Below, piece by piece: positions 25,734-36,589 of a stretch of 64,000 nucleotides of DNA. Each line of letters opens with the position of its first letter. The first letter of the stretch is position 1. Location: NCBI RefSeq assembly GCF_000204055.1, contig NW_006768874.1, forward strand, positions 56,208-120,207. Reading direction: 5' to 3'. The stretch is from Melampsora larici-populina 98AG31. Taxonomy: Eukaryota; Basidiomycota; Pucciniomycetes; Pucciniales; Melampsoraceae. The translations under genes and the position numbers were made by a program. The notes beneath the pieces were generated by a model that saw only the letters and a program-made list of their open reading frames with translations, was not told the origin of the DNA and searched no databases.

Positions 25734-25967
25734 TGTTATGTGTACACGACTGCACCACAGCAGGTCACGTGATTGTACAGGTGTTGTAGTCATATCTTGT
25801 TCTACCCGGGCGGAAGCTTCCTCTCCTCAACCACTGTGGAAGCTGAAGTCCGGGAGTACGAACTAACGTAGTTGTCGTCCTATCGATTATAGGTAATGAA
25901 TACGAACCACTGTGGAAGCTGAAGTCCGGGAGTACGAACTAACGTAGTTGTCGTCCTATCGATTATA
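25734..25967 (+). repeat. 3' LTR of the copia element
   Basis: Same 234 bp as the 5' LTR with no difference seen, including the internal 76-bp repeat (units start at 25831 and 25907). It is followed directly by the AGAAG target duplication. Confidence 0.93.
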
Positions 25968-25972
25968 AGAAG

Positions 25973-26332
25973 TACTCAAAAGAATCAAATGCCTGGATTG
26001 ATTCACACGGCGGATGCGTTAAAAACGTTCTTCATGCGGTGCTGTCATCGATGCTGAAGATAGGAAGAAAATGTGACATATATGGAGAACACATCAGAAC
26101 ACGGACGGATCTGACAACTTTCCTCGCGCAAAAAGGTTCACTCAGACGGAACCTTCTTAGGTCTTCCTTTGCTAGAACACAGCCACGACCCTCGCAGTAT
26201 GTACACGCCGCGCTGCTTTACAAAAAGGCGACACCTCGCTTTAACCCTTGTTGCCCCCCACCTCTCTGACACCCAGCACCGTCTTTTTAATTATTCATCT
26301 CATCCTTTTTACGCCGCTTTCAGTCATACAAC
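25973..26332. other. Upstream region of the GH27-like gene
   Basis: 360 bp between the copia target duplication and the ATG at 26333. A pyrimidine-rich leader (26230-26330) is seen, with no clear TATA box. Insertion of the copia element here places an LTR within 0.4 kb of the gene and may alter its expression (inference). Confidence 0.4.
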
Positions 26333-28484
26333 ATGATATCTTTCTCATTGCTCGTATCTGCACTCCTTGTCTGCCAATGCTCCGCAGGATCCCTTGAACC
26401 CCGCGCAGACACTACCGCCCTTGCCATGAACGCCCGCACCTTCCGAGGCTGGACGAGCTGGAGTTTGCAAGCATTCAAGGGACCGGTGAGTGGCTATCGA
26501 TAACTGCGATTCCAGGTTGCCATCATCAGCTGACCTCTTGCTGCGTGGACGCAACGCATCATCATAATTGTGTATTAGGGCTATGGCGCTGATTGGTTCA
26601 AAGAAGAGAACATCAAACGTCAGGCCGATGTCCTCGGGAATGAGTTCAAGCAGGCCGGGTAAGGCATTCTGCTACAATAAAATGATTTCAAACTTGGATT
26701 AATACTCACCCGACTGTGTGATCCACTCTACGCTTCCAGATTTGGCTATTTTAACCTCGATTCGGGATGGCAAGTAAGTCCTTATCTTTTCTCCTCAGGG
26801 ATGCGAATGTTTAATTGACCAGGATTACGATTCATAGGACGAAAAGCTGGACGAATTTGGGCGTGTCCAACTCAGCACCGTGCGTTTCCCCTCAGGAATC
26901 CAAAGTCTTCAAGGCTATCTTGAGACGCGTGGATTATCCCTTGGTTTATACTACCTTCCGGGTATCGATAGCCGTGCCGTAGATAACAAGGTCGGTGCAG
27001 ATTGTCGGGTATGGAATGCAGCGGCTCAATCCTCACCTAGATGCTTTTGTTACGTTTTAGACTCCCGTCAAGGGCACCAAGTACACGGCTGATCAGATTG
27101 TACTATGCCCAACCACAAGCAACTCGACCAATTGCAAGCGACCTCCTGCTAACGCATTCAGCGCTGGTCAATCCCTAGATTTTTCTCACCCCGGAGCTCA
27201 GGCCTACATTGATAGCATCGTCGACCAGCTCTACAGCTGGAAAGTGACATTTGTCAAATATGCCGGTTATATCCCTGGCTCTTCCGTTGATCCCAACAAC
27301 GCGGATTTCAGTAGCGCTACCTCCGCTGCCGACCTTGCTGCATGGCGCTCGGCCATTGACCGTCTCCATCAAACCAAGTACTCGAACCAACCCAAGATCT
27401 GGATCAGCGCTGCCTGGGAAATCGCCAAAAGTCAAAAGGACATTTTGAAGGTCAATGCAGACAGTCATCGGGTGGCAATCGACATCGCTGCTTACAGCAC
27501 TGTTATGACTACTTTCGATCGTGTCATTCGGAACGCTCGTGTCGCAGCATCGTGGTCATCTGTGGATGCCAACCGAGGTGGAACTGTGTTGGATCTCGAT
27601 GCCATTTTACTTGCCGATTTATCCGCTGCCGAGGCTAAGACCATGGTCACTCTCTGGGCCTTGCTTGTACGTACTGAGACCAGTACTATCCTTCACTTTC
27701 CATCAGGTAACATGACACTAACTGATGGTGGTGCATCTCTTTAGGGTTCGCCTATTTACTCCGGTGACGATCTCACCAAGCTCTCACAGGAAAAGAAAGC
27801 TCTACTCACCAACCCCTCGGTGTTGGACGTAGCCAAGAGACTAACTCACAATCCAGCTCGAGTATTGAATTACGCTGAAGAAACTACCTCAAGCGCACAA
27901 AGCCGATTAGCCCGACGTGATGGTAATACTGAATCGACAGCAGCCTGTGATGCACGAGTTTTACAAGAATGTCATCAGATGGTCTGCAAGTCACTTATGA
28001 TCGATCCATCAAAGGTTCAATCACTTTACCAAGCAAGTAAACTCAAATACGCCAGCTCTGCCAAGGTCACTCCTATGATGACTTCTGGTGGTGCGGCAGC
28101 TGCTGACCCGTGGGAACGACAAGTCTGGTATGCGGAACTCACCCAGTCCAAAAACCCATCAGCAATCTACATTGGTTTCGTCAACGCCGGCCAACAACTT
28201 CCCACTGATGGTTCGTTCTCCCACAGATAGTGAAAAGGAATGAAATTTTTCACTGGCCAGCTTTTATCTGATGCATTTCAATTTTGTCTTCATCCTTAGG
28301 ACCAGCTGAGATTACAGTCGATTTGAAGCAACTCACTCTCACCAGGCCGATGGCCAAATCTTACACTATCTCTGATTTATGGACCGGTAAGGATGTTGGA
28401 ACTTGTTCCGGCGGACAGATGACTGTCTCCTCTGGAACTCTCGCTGCTCATGCCAGTGTTCTATACATCCTCAAGCCAAACTGA
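26333..28484 (+). CDS. Secreted GH27 alpha-galactosidase-like protein, catalytic Asp apparently lost
   Basis: Seven exons: 26333-26485, 26579-26658, 26740-26773, 26838-27008, 27061-27666, 27745-28210, 28300-28484; 564 aa. Residues 1-18 form a signal peptide (MISFSLLVSALLVCQCSA). Family 27 landmarks follow: RGWTSWS (usual MGWNSW), LDSGWQ (usual DDCWQ), RFPSGIQSL, GLSLGLYYLPG, and late in the barrel TLWALLGSPIYSGDDL. The C-terminal part fits the beta-sandwich domain of these enzymes. The strand that normally bears the nucleophile, K-x-D-x, reads FVKYAGYIPG here, so Asp is Ala214. The acid/base Asp region (RVAASWSSVD) is also not canonical. Known members release galactose from galactomannans and oligosaccharides. 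This one may be a non-catalytic sugar-binding relative. The exon 6 donor (GTTCGT) is unusual but needed to reach the last exon. Confidence 0.88.
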
Positions 28485-29187
28485 GTTATATATCAATGAA
28501 CATCGACTTGATTATTGTTCATCTATGATAACATTTTCAATTATCACGACCAAGAGGGGGATTCAGAAACTTTTTCTATTTCACTCTCATGATATTCTCT
28601 CCTTATGTTTCTTGATCACTTTTGTGTGCCCAAGATCACCTTGTGATTTGCATGTTATCCCTATACCTCTTGTAAAAAACCAGAAGACAATGTTGTTGAT
28701 GATCATCGAACGGAATATATTTCTTGTTTGGGAGCAGTTACCGAGTGCAGCGGTATGTGCCTTCCTGTGACTTTGTGAGAGTAGCTTTCAGACACGGGTA
28801 TATCAACTTCTACGGTCTGGCTCCTTACTAATGAAAACGACCTGAGGGGATCTCTACATGAGAAGTCGCGCGACAATTACAATCGAAAGCTTATGCTCAT
28901 CTTTTTCAGTCAAATCAGGATTCCATGAGCGGCGGCGAGAGTCTTGTTAGTCCCAATCTGATCACTGACAGAGGCTGAGCCCTCCGCCTTCTCGCCAACA
29001 GACTTAAGACTGTGCCAATAGGATGTTAATAACAAAAATAAGTGCTCAATTTCAAAATTGCAGTACGTGACCATATATCCATTGTTGATGTTTGTGTACT
29101 TGCGCCGAATATACCCTAAATCCCCAGTCGATAACATTCTCATTCTGAATTCACTTGCTGCTGGTCTTGTATGTAGGTTGCCTCATT
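28485..29187. other. Convergent intergenic region
   Basis: 700 bp between the stop codons of two convergent genes. It presumably holds both 3' UTRs. No further gene or structure was recognised. Confidence 0.45.
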
Positions 29188-31041
29188 TTAGGTTTTGCCA
29201 GATATAATGGATTTTTCGAAATCACCTAAAGCTTTAAGAGCAAGATTTTGACGTGATTGTGATTTAGATCTTTCAGAAAAGTATTTCAAGAATTCAAAAA
29301 GAACAGGTTCATTCTGATTAAATTCCTTCTCTCCTTGATCCAACAGAAAACTTTCCATGATCAAACTTGTCTCCTTGATGTCTTCCTTCACTAACTCATC
29401 TATGACAAGCTGTAGGGAATGGGTCTCACCGAGACTCTTCATCTTCAGGAACACATTTATATCTTGTGGGACAAAGTACAGCTTTGATCAGGTTCAGGTA
29501 CTACTGGATTATCCAAAAGACTATGTACTCACAAGTTGCCCAGAAGGATAATATCTTGGTACCATCCTCTGTGTTTGACCATGGGTCAATCTCTAAGCCA
29601 TACGGCTTGAATTGGTTTACCAACGAGATGAAGAGATAAGAGGTCCTTCAGGTTAAATAAATGTAAATAAAAGATTTCAATAAACTTGCATGATTTCAAT
29701 CAACTTCACAACTCACTCTGAATACTCTGGACATTTCATGTAGTCCATCAAGACTCTTGAATGATTTTTTAAACATGATTCAGCCATTCCCTTTGGACCG
29801 TCATGATAAGAACCAGCTGAACTTGAAAGTGTTTGTACATCTTCAATCAAGCTTGTCTGTATAACTTGAGTTTCAATCATTTCCTGTAGAAGTGGTTTAT
29901 CTTTGATTTTAGAGTAAAGCTGGAATTCTAGGTTGGATTTTGTACATCTCAATGTCCATGATAAATATCTCATACAATGTAATGTGTATGGAACTGGGCT
30001 TACTTGATGTCCATAGAATGAACAGTTTCTTTTGATCTTCTTCTAACCAATCTTCAGTGAGCTGAAGCCCATAATCTTCAAATGTACTTTTCATACTTTC
30101 AAATTCTACATAATCTCTAAAGTTTGAATATTGTAAGATTCCATCAAATCAGAAACAGAGCAACCGGAGATGCATCAGACAAACAAATCTTGTACTCACT
30201 TTCTTGGATCCATTGATCTTATTTGTGAAATCAACTTGTCTTCATATAATCCTAATGTATTCTTGAAGATAACTGGCCAGGAGAAAGGGAAATTTTTACT
30301 TGAAGGGCTTCCTCCTGAACACTCAAATCTCTGTAATTGAAACCAGACTACTTGTACTGCTTTCAATGGCACTTGACAATATCTTATAAGTTTATTTAGG
30401 ATATGAAGAAGTTTTAATTTCTCAGGAATATCTTCCATTCCTCCCCTTTTATTGACTTTAACTTCTTTGAATAAATTAAGAACCTTCTCTGCCCAATGAA
30501 AGCTTTCTGAGGTCAGTAAGTGGTTCAAATTTGGAAGAATCATTCCTCCCTTCTTATGGACTTTAACTTCTTTGAACAAATCAAGAACCTTCTCTGCCCA
30601 ATGAGATTTTTCTGAGGTCAGTAAGTTGTTCAAGTTCTGAAGCATCACTGATGATGAGCCCTTCAATGGCATATAATCATCATCTAGAAATATCATTTGA
30701 AGCATTTGAGTGTCTCAGTTTCCCAAATGAAAAAAAATCCTCAGGGTAATCAAATATTGTTACTGACCTTGGTTCCAGAAATTGTGAAATTCATCAAGAT
30801 CTGATTCTTGTACTTTGTTTTGAAACTGTACCTCCTTTTTTCCAAAATCATCATTTGACTTCACACCAGAAATTTCGATTCCTTGGTTGTGAACCAATTC
30901 CGCACTTTCACTTGAAGATCTTCCAATATCCAAAAGATAGTCCTCCTTTATCTCTAGATCCATACTCTGAACCCCATTTTGATATAATTCCAATTGTAAA
31001 ATTGACAATACCAAAGTATATAGTAAAAAGTTTTGCTTCAT
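29188..31041 (-). CDS. Secreted protein with duplicated exon pair, unknown family
   Basis: Six exons on the minus strand: 31041-30768, 30713-30200, 30116-30004, 29927-29717, 29645-29533, 29462-29188; 499 aa, ends TAA. The start is set by a signal peptide, MKQNFLLYTLVLSILQLELY; a longer upstream frame has no such leader. Residues 114-183 hold two tandem copies of a 35-residue helix-forming unit (LLTSE, HWAEKVL and LFKEVKV shared). Exons 3 and 5 are both 113 bp, both enter in phase 2 and leave in phase 1, and encode similar peptides (DYGLQLTEDW / PYGLEIDPWS and LFILWTS / ILSFWAT). The following exons 4 and 6 also share KIKDKP / KMKSLG-like starts and TSLI. So a two-exon module was duplicated. 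Few cysteines. I recognise no family. It is a candidate secreted rust-specific protein or effector (inference). Confidence 0.8.
30433..30642 (-). repeat. Two tandem 105-bp coding repeats
   Basis: Within exon 2 of the secreted gene, units 30642-30538 and 30537-30433 each encode 35 residues sharing NL-N-LLTSE, HWAEKVL-LFKEVKV and GGM. They are diverged at roughly a fifth of residues, so this is an older coding duplication, kept in frame. Confidence 0.85.
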
Positions 31042-31906
31042 GATCCTATAGGAAATCATGATAAACCAAAACCTAATGAAAAAAGATAACACAAAATCCT
31101 TTCCTGCTGATATCAAAATGGAAAATGTATCAGAAAGAAGAAGATTGCCCCATTAGTCATCTTTTGTTTCATTGTCCCCACACATACCATACTACCCTTG
31201 ACACAAGATAACATATGTACATAAACTAGTTTTGGACAGTTTCTAAGTGTTTCAGATCTCAAATATGTTGAAAATTTAATTATCAATGGACATTGCAAAG
31301 ATAAATGACCCAATTCAGAAATGATTTTCAATTGATCTTGTAGCTGAAGTCTTGCTGAAGAGGTATTCACACTAGGAGGTTGAGTATCCTTTCATCTGTG
31401 ATGTTATCAATTGTTGTTGAGGAATATTTTTAGTGTAGTTTCCATTCATTCAAATAATCAACATCACATGGGTATGTGTTGTTGACTTCTCAAGTTCACT
31501 TATCCCTGGATGGCTGGGTTAATCTGATGAGAAAAGAAAGATCCCAATTCAAGTATAGGGAACAAATCAAATGCTTGAGCACATTTCTTCTTCTTCTTGG
31601 GAAAAAGAACAAATAAGTCAATAAATGACCTTGACTGAAAAGTTTGGAGTCCAAGATAGGGCTACTTTCACTCCTAATATACCCGTAGAGAGTGAGACAC
31701 ACTGTAAAATTGTGAAGATGTTTGAAGGAAGATGGTAGGAGTGTTGAAAGAGGTTCTATGTTCTGTATAATGTAGTTTTGATAAAGCCAGTTGTGAAGCA
31801 GTTGATAACTCAATTTTGAGCTTCTTGACCGTTTTCATCCAATTTGATTCTCAACTTTCTCATTTTACCTCAGGCTCAGCTGATTACCATCACCATCATC
31901 CTTATC
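31042..31906. other. Divergent promoter region
   Basis: 865 bp between the ATG of the minus-strand secreted gene and the ATG of the plus-strand Mg2+ transporter. Open frames on the minus strand here (for example 31496-31813) show no signal peptide or family features. Both genes probably draw their promoters from this stretch. Confidence 0.45.
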
Positions 31907-34900
31907 ATGCTACCCTCATCTGAATCAAAGTATCATCATTCTGGTCGCAAACCATCTTTAACAATCAAATCACCTACCTGCTCAACCAATACGAAAAATG
32001 TTGGACCACCATCTTCATCATCAACTGTGATTCCGATTCCCAACAATCTGAGTAACTCAAACTCAACTATCATTAGTCCTCAAATCGATCTTACTACGCC
32101 TTATTCGGATTCCTCACCACCAAGGACTCTACATCGTTTGACAGATCAAGACACTCAACGTGAACAAGATGTACAAGCTGCTTTACAATTCTCTCGAGCT
32201 AGATCCGGTACATACGAATCCAATTTACGTAATCATCATCATTCTCATTCACAATCACAATCACATCAATCCAATGCTACTGACAATGATTTCATGAGAA
32301 ATACAATCGATACAACTGATTCAACATTTTTTCAATCTCCAAATTCGCTTCAACCTACACCTACAAGACAACCGCAACCCAGATCACAAAGAAAATCACA
32401 TGATGAAGGCTTTGGTAGATCAAATTCACCAACTTATTCTGTAGATTCTAGTCATGGTGCATTTATTGATCATAGACCTTCGATCATCGCTCCGAATGAA
32501 CCTCACAGTCCTTCTTATTTTAGATCTTCAATTTCTCAATCCAATAGATTACATCCTTCAACTCTTTCACCAAGTTCGATCAATGGAAATCTACGTGGTC
32601 ATGATCCAAGACCACCAAATCCGCATCTCACACCCATCATGAAGGAAAACAATAGTTTGATTGATCATCGTGACGTTTGGTTGGGCGGAGGAGGTGGTGG
32701 AGGTGGTGAAGGAGGTGTAGCTCGATCTAGAGATAATTCATTGAAAGTAGAAGATGCAAGAGGATTAGCAGGAATGTTACCACATTTCCCTTATCCATTT
32801 GATTTTGCTGCACTTGAAACATTCGCGGTCCAAGAACGTAAGAAAGGAACTGGAAATCTCACAGATGACGCGATTCTGGATGAGCCACCACCCAAGAGTC
32901 CATTAGGAGAAACAGACGAAGAAACAGACAGTGGTGGTGGTGGTGGTGGTGGTGGAGCGATGCGAAGACGAAAGATCGGATTTGTGAACGCTCATAACGA
33001 ACCAAGTCAACCTGCACCACTTCGAAACACTGCTGTAGGATTACTCAAGAACAGACGATTAAGTGAGAGTACAGGTCCTTTAGCAGGCCGACAACGTAAA
33101 TTAGCCATTTTTGAAGGAAACAACAACAACAATAATAATAATGAACAAGGACCAATAAAATCAATCACCGATTCATCTAAAGCACCATTATTATTTTCAC
33201 CTAACCATCCACCAATCTCAAATGATCAGTCAAATAATAACAAACGAGTCACTGAAAGTAGTTCCGAAAGTCAAGAAAGACCATATCGATTTTCATTTTA
33301 TTCTAATGCATTACCATCCACAATTCATGCAAGAAGTTTAGGAGAGATACCAGCCGAAGGTGAAACGTTTGAAGATTTGTTTGTTGGTCGTAGTAGTTCT
33401 AGTTTCAAAAAATCAATGGATGAACCTAGTTCTGAACAATCTTCAATCCATTTACAATCCGGTAATGGAGGGAATGGACATGGGAATGGGAAACCTAGGA
33501 GTGCGGTTCTGATGAGAACTGATGAAGATGCTGAAGCTAATACTTGGTGGTTAGATGTTCTTAGTCCTACAGATGATGAGATGAAATTACTTAGTAAAGT
33601 AAATCTAATCTTCTTTCACAAACACAAATCCGATCAATATCTATTAATGATTCCATGAAAGTATACTGATTAAGTTTTTGATATTGATAGGTTTTCGGAA
33701 TTCATCCCCTTACAACTGAAGATATTCAAATGGAAGAGACTAGAGAAAAGATTGAACTTTTTAGGAATTATTACTTAGTTTGTTTTAGATCATTTGATCA
33801 AGATCCTTATAGTCCTACTTATTTAGAACCACTTAACATGTACATCATTGTTTTCCGTGAAGGAACCCTTTCAGTTGAGTCTTTGCCTCTCTTACTTTTC
33901 TATTTCTCTGCAAACTGACAGGTTTTTGTTTTGTTTGATAGTTTCATTTTAGAGGTACACCTCATCCACAAAACGTCAGAAGACGTATTAAACAATTAAA
34001 AGATTATATAAATGTTACATCTGATTGGATTTCATATGCATTGATTGATGATATTACTGATGCATTTGGTCCTTTGATTCAATCGATTGAGTATGAAGTA
34101 GATAGTATAGATGAATTGGTGTTAATTTTGAAAGATGCAGAACAAAGTGATATGTTAAGAAGGTTTGTATTTCTTCTTGATGTTCTTTGTTTCAAAGGGG
34201 TTCAAAGTTGATTTTGTTTTATTATTATTGATAGGATTGGTACTTGTAGAAAGAAAGTGATGGGGTTATTAAGATTAATGGGAAACAAAGCAGATGTTGT
34301 AAAAGGTTTAGCTAAAAGATGTAACGAGAATTGGTCGGTGGCACCTAAATCAGATATAGGTTTATATTTATCTGATATTCAAGACCATTTAGTTACTATG
34401 ACTCAAAAGTAAAGTTTTTTCTCTATATGGAATAAACCATTGGGCTATGAAACTGACTCTCTTGCTGTCTATTGCGGGGGTTTAGTTTGAATCATTATGA
34501 GAAAATCCTTTCTAGGTCTCATTCAAATTATTTGGCACAAATTTCAATTGAAATGACAGGTTAGATTTAGTTTTTCTTATTCCTGATATTTCAACCAAAA
34601 CAGTTTTCTTGATCAATAAGACTAATTCATTTTGCTCTTCATTTTTCTCATTAGATGCTAATAATCAAATTAATGATGTTTTGAGTAAATTGACTGCACT
34701 TGGATCAATTTTAATTCCGATGAATTTGATCACTGGTCTCTGGGGTATGAATGTAAGTGTCAATCAACACTTTTTTCATCTTTGTATTAAGAAATTGAAG
34801 GCTTGGCTTTTTTGTGTAGGTACATGTACCAGGACAAGATGTTGCAGAAGGTTATGCTTGGTTCTTATCTATTGTTTGTGGTTTGGTTTCGTTTGGTGTG

Positions 34901-34948
34901 GTTGGGGCTTGGTTAACATTAAGGTATTTTAAGTTTTCTAAAGGTTAA
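31907..34948 (+). CDS. CorA-family Mg2+ transporter (Alr1/Mnr2 type)
   Basis: Seven exons: 31907-33598, 33691-33873, 33942-34162, 34235-34408, 34486-34559, 34655-34752, 34820-34948; 856 aa. The first 530 residues are low-complexity and Ser/Pro/Asn-rich, with Gly and Asn homopolymers, as in fungal Alr1/Mnr2 proteins. The CorA domain starts near TWWLDVLSPTDDE and VFGIHPLTTEDI, and continues through the long helices (WISYALIDDITDAFGPLIQ). Two membrane helices lie at the C-terminus. The first ends in the signature GMN (LITGLWGMN), split from the loop by the last intron; the second is WFLSIVCGLVSFGVVGAWLTL. These proteins form pentameric Mg2+ channels in plasma or vacuolar membranes. Which of the two cannot be told here. 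The start is the first in-frame ATG. Confidence 0.93.
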
Positions 34949-35067
34949 GTAGAAAAAGACAAAGAAACGCATTTTCAAGTGGTTTTGATATGAAACAAGA
35001 ATTTGAGGAATTCAAGATAAGAAAAACAATTTATTCTCCTCTATTAGGTTTTTTATGATACATTTTG

Positions 35068-35098
<31 letters not shown>

Positions 35099-35857
35099 GT
35101 TTAATTTTGATTCAATTGAATTTTGAAAATCTGTTGTAGTTTTTTTTTGTATAAATTGATTGGAATAGTTTTGAAAATTAATTTTTATGATTTATCCAAA
35201 AGAAAGTTGGGTTTTATTAATTTATTTTTTTCTAGTTCTAATCTATATATTGAATTTAGATTACAAAAAAATTAATGTTAGTTTACACTTTATTTTTCAT
35301 TTCTTCATATATCTTTTCTCCTTTGTATAGAGGTTTTTTTTGTTTCTTTATTAAGACTTAGATTAACTTTGTATTAGTTTCAACTCTTTTAGGATTTATA
35401 GTACAATACTCAATCATCTTTTTCTTAAGCAAAAAGAAACAATACATTTGGTTTAATCGGTGTTTTTTTCTGTTCTTGAAGAGGTTGGGTTAATTAAGAT
35501 ATTGGTCATTGGCAGGTTTAGTTTGAAAAAGATCGTGAATAATGGATAGACAACCCAGTAGACAAATTGTATGATCTTTTTTCAATTTTATTCTAGCAGG
35601 TCTTCTATTGTTGTGACTAGACTCTACTCGACATGTGAGGTAGAGATGTTGGAGTGAATGTTGTAGGTTGAGGTTGAGGAAACAAGCAGCAAGACATGGG
35701 GTTATACATCTGTTCTCGGTTTTGAGCTTGAATAAGCCCCGAGTCCTAACGAAGCGACCGTGCGGCGAGCGCGCCCGTGAGAGGCGTAAGTGAAGCTCAC
35801 ATCGTTTCAGAGATAATTCAGATACCTCGCTTTTGTTCGGTTCAACTTCTACTGGTC
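34949..35857. other. Intergenic stretch with TA microsatellite
   Basis: AT-rich 3' flank of the transporter gene. It includes a (TA)n run at about 35069-35095. From 35.7 kb the base composition becomes GC-richer toward the small secreted-protein gene. No other gene is supported. Confidence 0.45.
35069..35095. repeat. (TA)n microsatellite
   Basis: About 13 uninterrupted TA units in the downstream flank of the Mg2+ transporter gene. Confidence 0.9.
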
Positions 35858-36378
35858 ATGGACAATTGTCAATTCCTTCGCTCTTTTGCAATCACGATCA
35901 CCTTGGTAATCTTCAAGCATGCGAGCTGCTGCTATACCGCCGAAGATCTTGTCCGGTACGATTGCGCCTAAGCCTCTGTCGCTCCCGTTGTACTTCGTAA
36001 CTTTGGCGCTTCCTCCGCCGTCTGCGCAATTCAAAGTCTTCCAGAAGTGTTGCAAAATTTGATCACCGATCTGTTTTGTGTTGGCGTTGATTCTTGGGGG
36101 CGGTAGTGGAATCTACGTATAGGAACGTTCCCGCATAGGCTTCTCTTCTATCCAGGCTGCGTGAAATATCAGCATCTGACACCTGCGGATTGAGGATTGA
36201 GAAAAGATATTGTACCGTCTGCGGGGTCATGTGTCGCGCTCATCTTAAGATAACTATACCTGCCTTCACTGTCAGAGAGTACACAAAACTAAAATCGGAT
36301 TTGTATGAAACACTGCTTCCGATGTTACCTGCCTTTCAATACCTGCGAGATCAATTGGATGTGGTTATTTCCCAGTGA
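35858..36378 (+). pseudogene. Small Cys-containing secreted protein gene with an early stop
   Basis: Two exons (35858-36102 and 36156-36378) join in phase 2 across a 53-bp GT-AG intron. The frame would give 155 residues except for TAA at 35969-35971 (codon 38). The ATG at 35858 starts a signal peptide (MDNCQFLRSFAITITLVIF) with likely cleavage after HASC or nearby. Beyond the stop the frame stays open and protein-like for 117 codons, with Cys in VCAIQSL, LFCVGV, DTCGLR and YCTVCGVMCR. That continuity across the intron argues that the gene was functional until recently. It may also be a strain-specific null or a sequencing error. No family is recognised. Small secreted Cys-rich proteins are common rust effector candidates, but that role is an inference. 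Confidence 0.6.
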
Positions 36379-36589
36379 TCCAGTAAAACGAGTCTTACTA
36401 TCGATCTCAAGCCAGCGCATGCTACCGGTCTTTCCCAACTTTCAAAACAATCACGGCGCATTTAATAAATAGGGAATAATTCAATTTCTACCGTAGCAAA
36501 TTATCGCAATAGTGTTAGCTTTGAGAAGCCAGTTCTGCCTCGAAGGAACCCTGTGGCACTCTCGGAACTGAAGCGGCAATCTCGAGAAG

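Larger units (their letters stand above)
20654..25967 (+). mobile_element. Complete Ty1/copia LTR retrotransposon
   Basis: Two 234-bp LTRs (20654-20887, 25734-25967) look identical base for base. The five bases AGAAG precede the left LTR (20649-20653) and follow the right one (25968-25972), a 5-bp target duplication. Internal domain order is gag, protease, integrase, reverse transcriptase, RNase H, which is the copia order. The LTR ends are TG and TA, not the usual TG and CA. A run of eight G before the 3' LTR (25726-25733) is the polypurine tract. Identical LTRs imply very recent insertion, yet the coding region carries two frameshifts, so this copy was probably moved in trans or the shifts are assembly errors. 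Confidence 0.95.
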
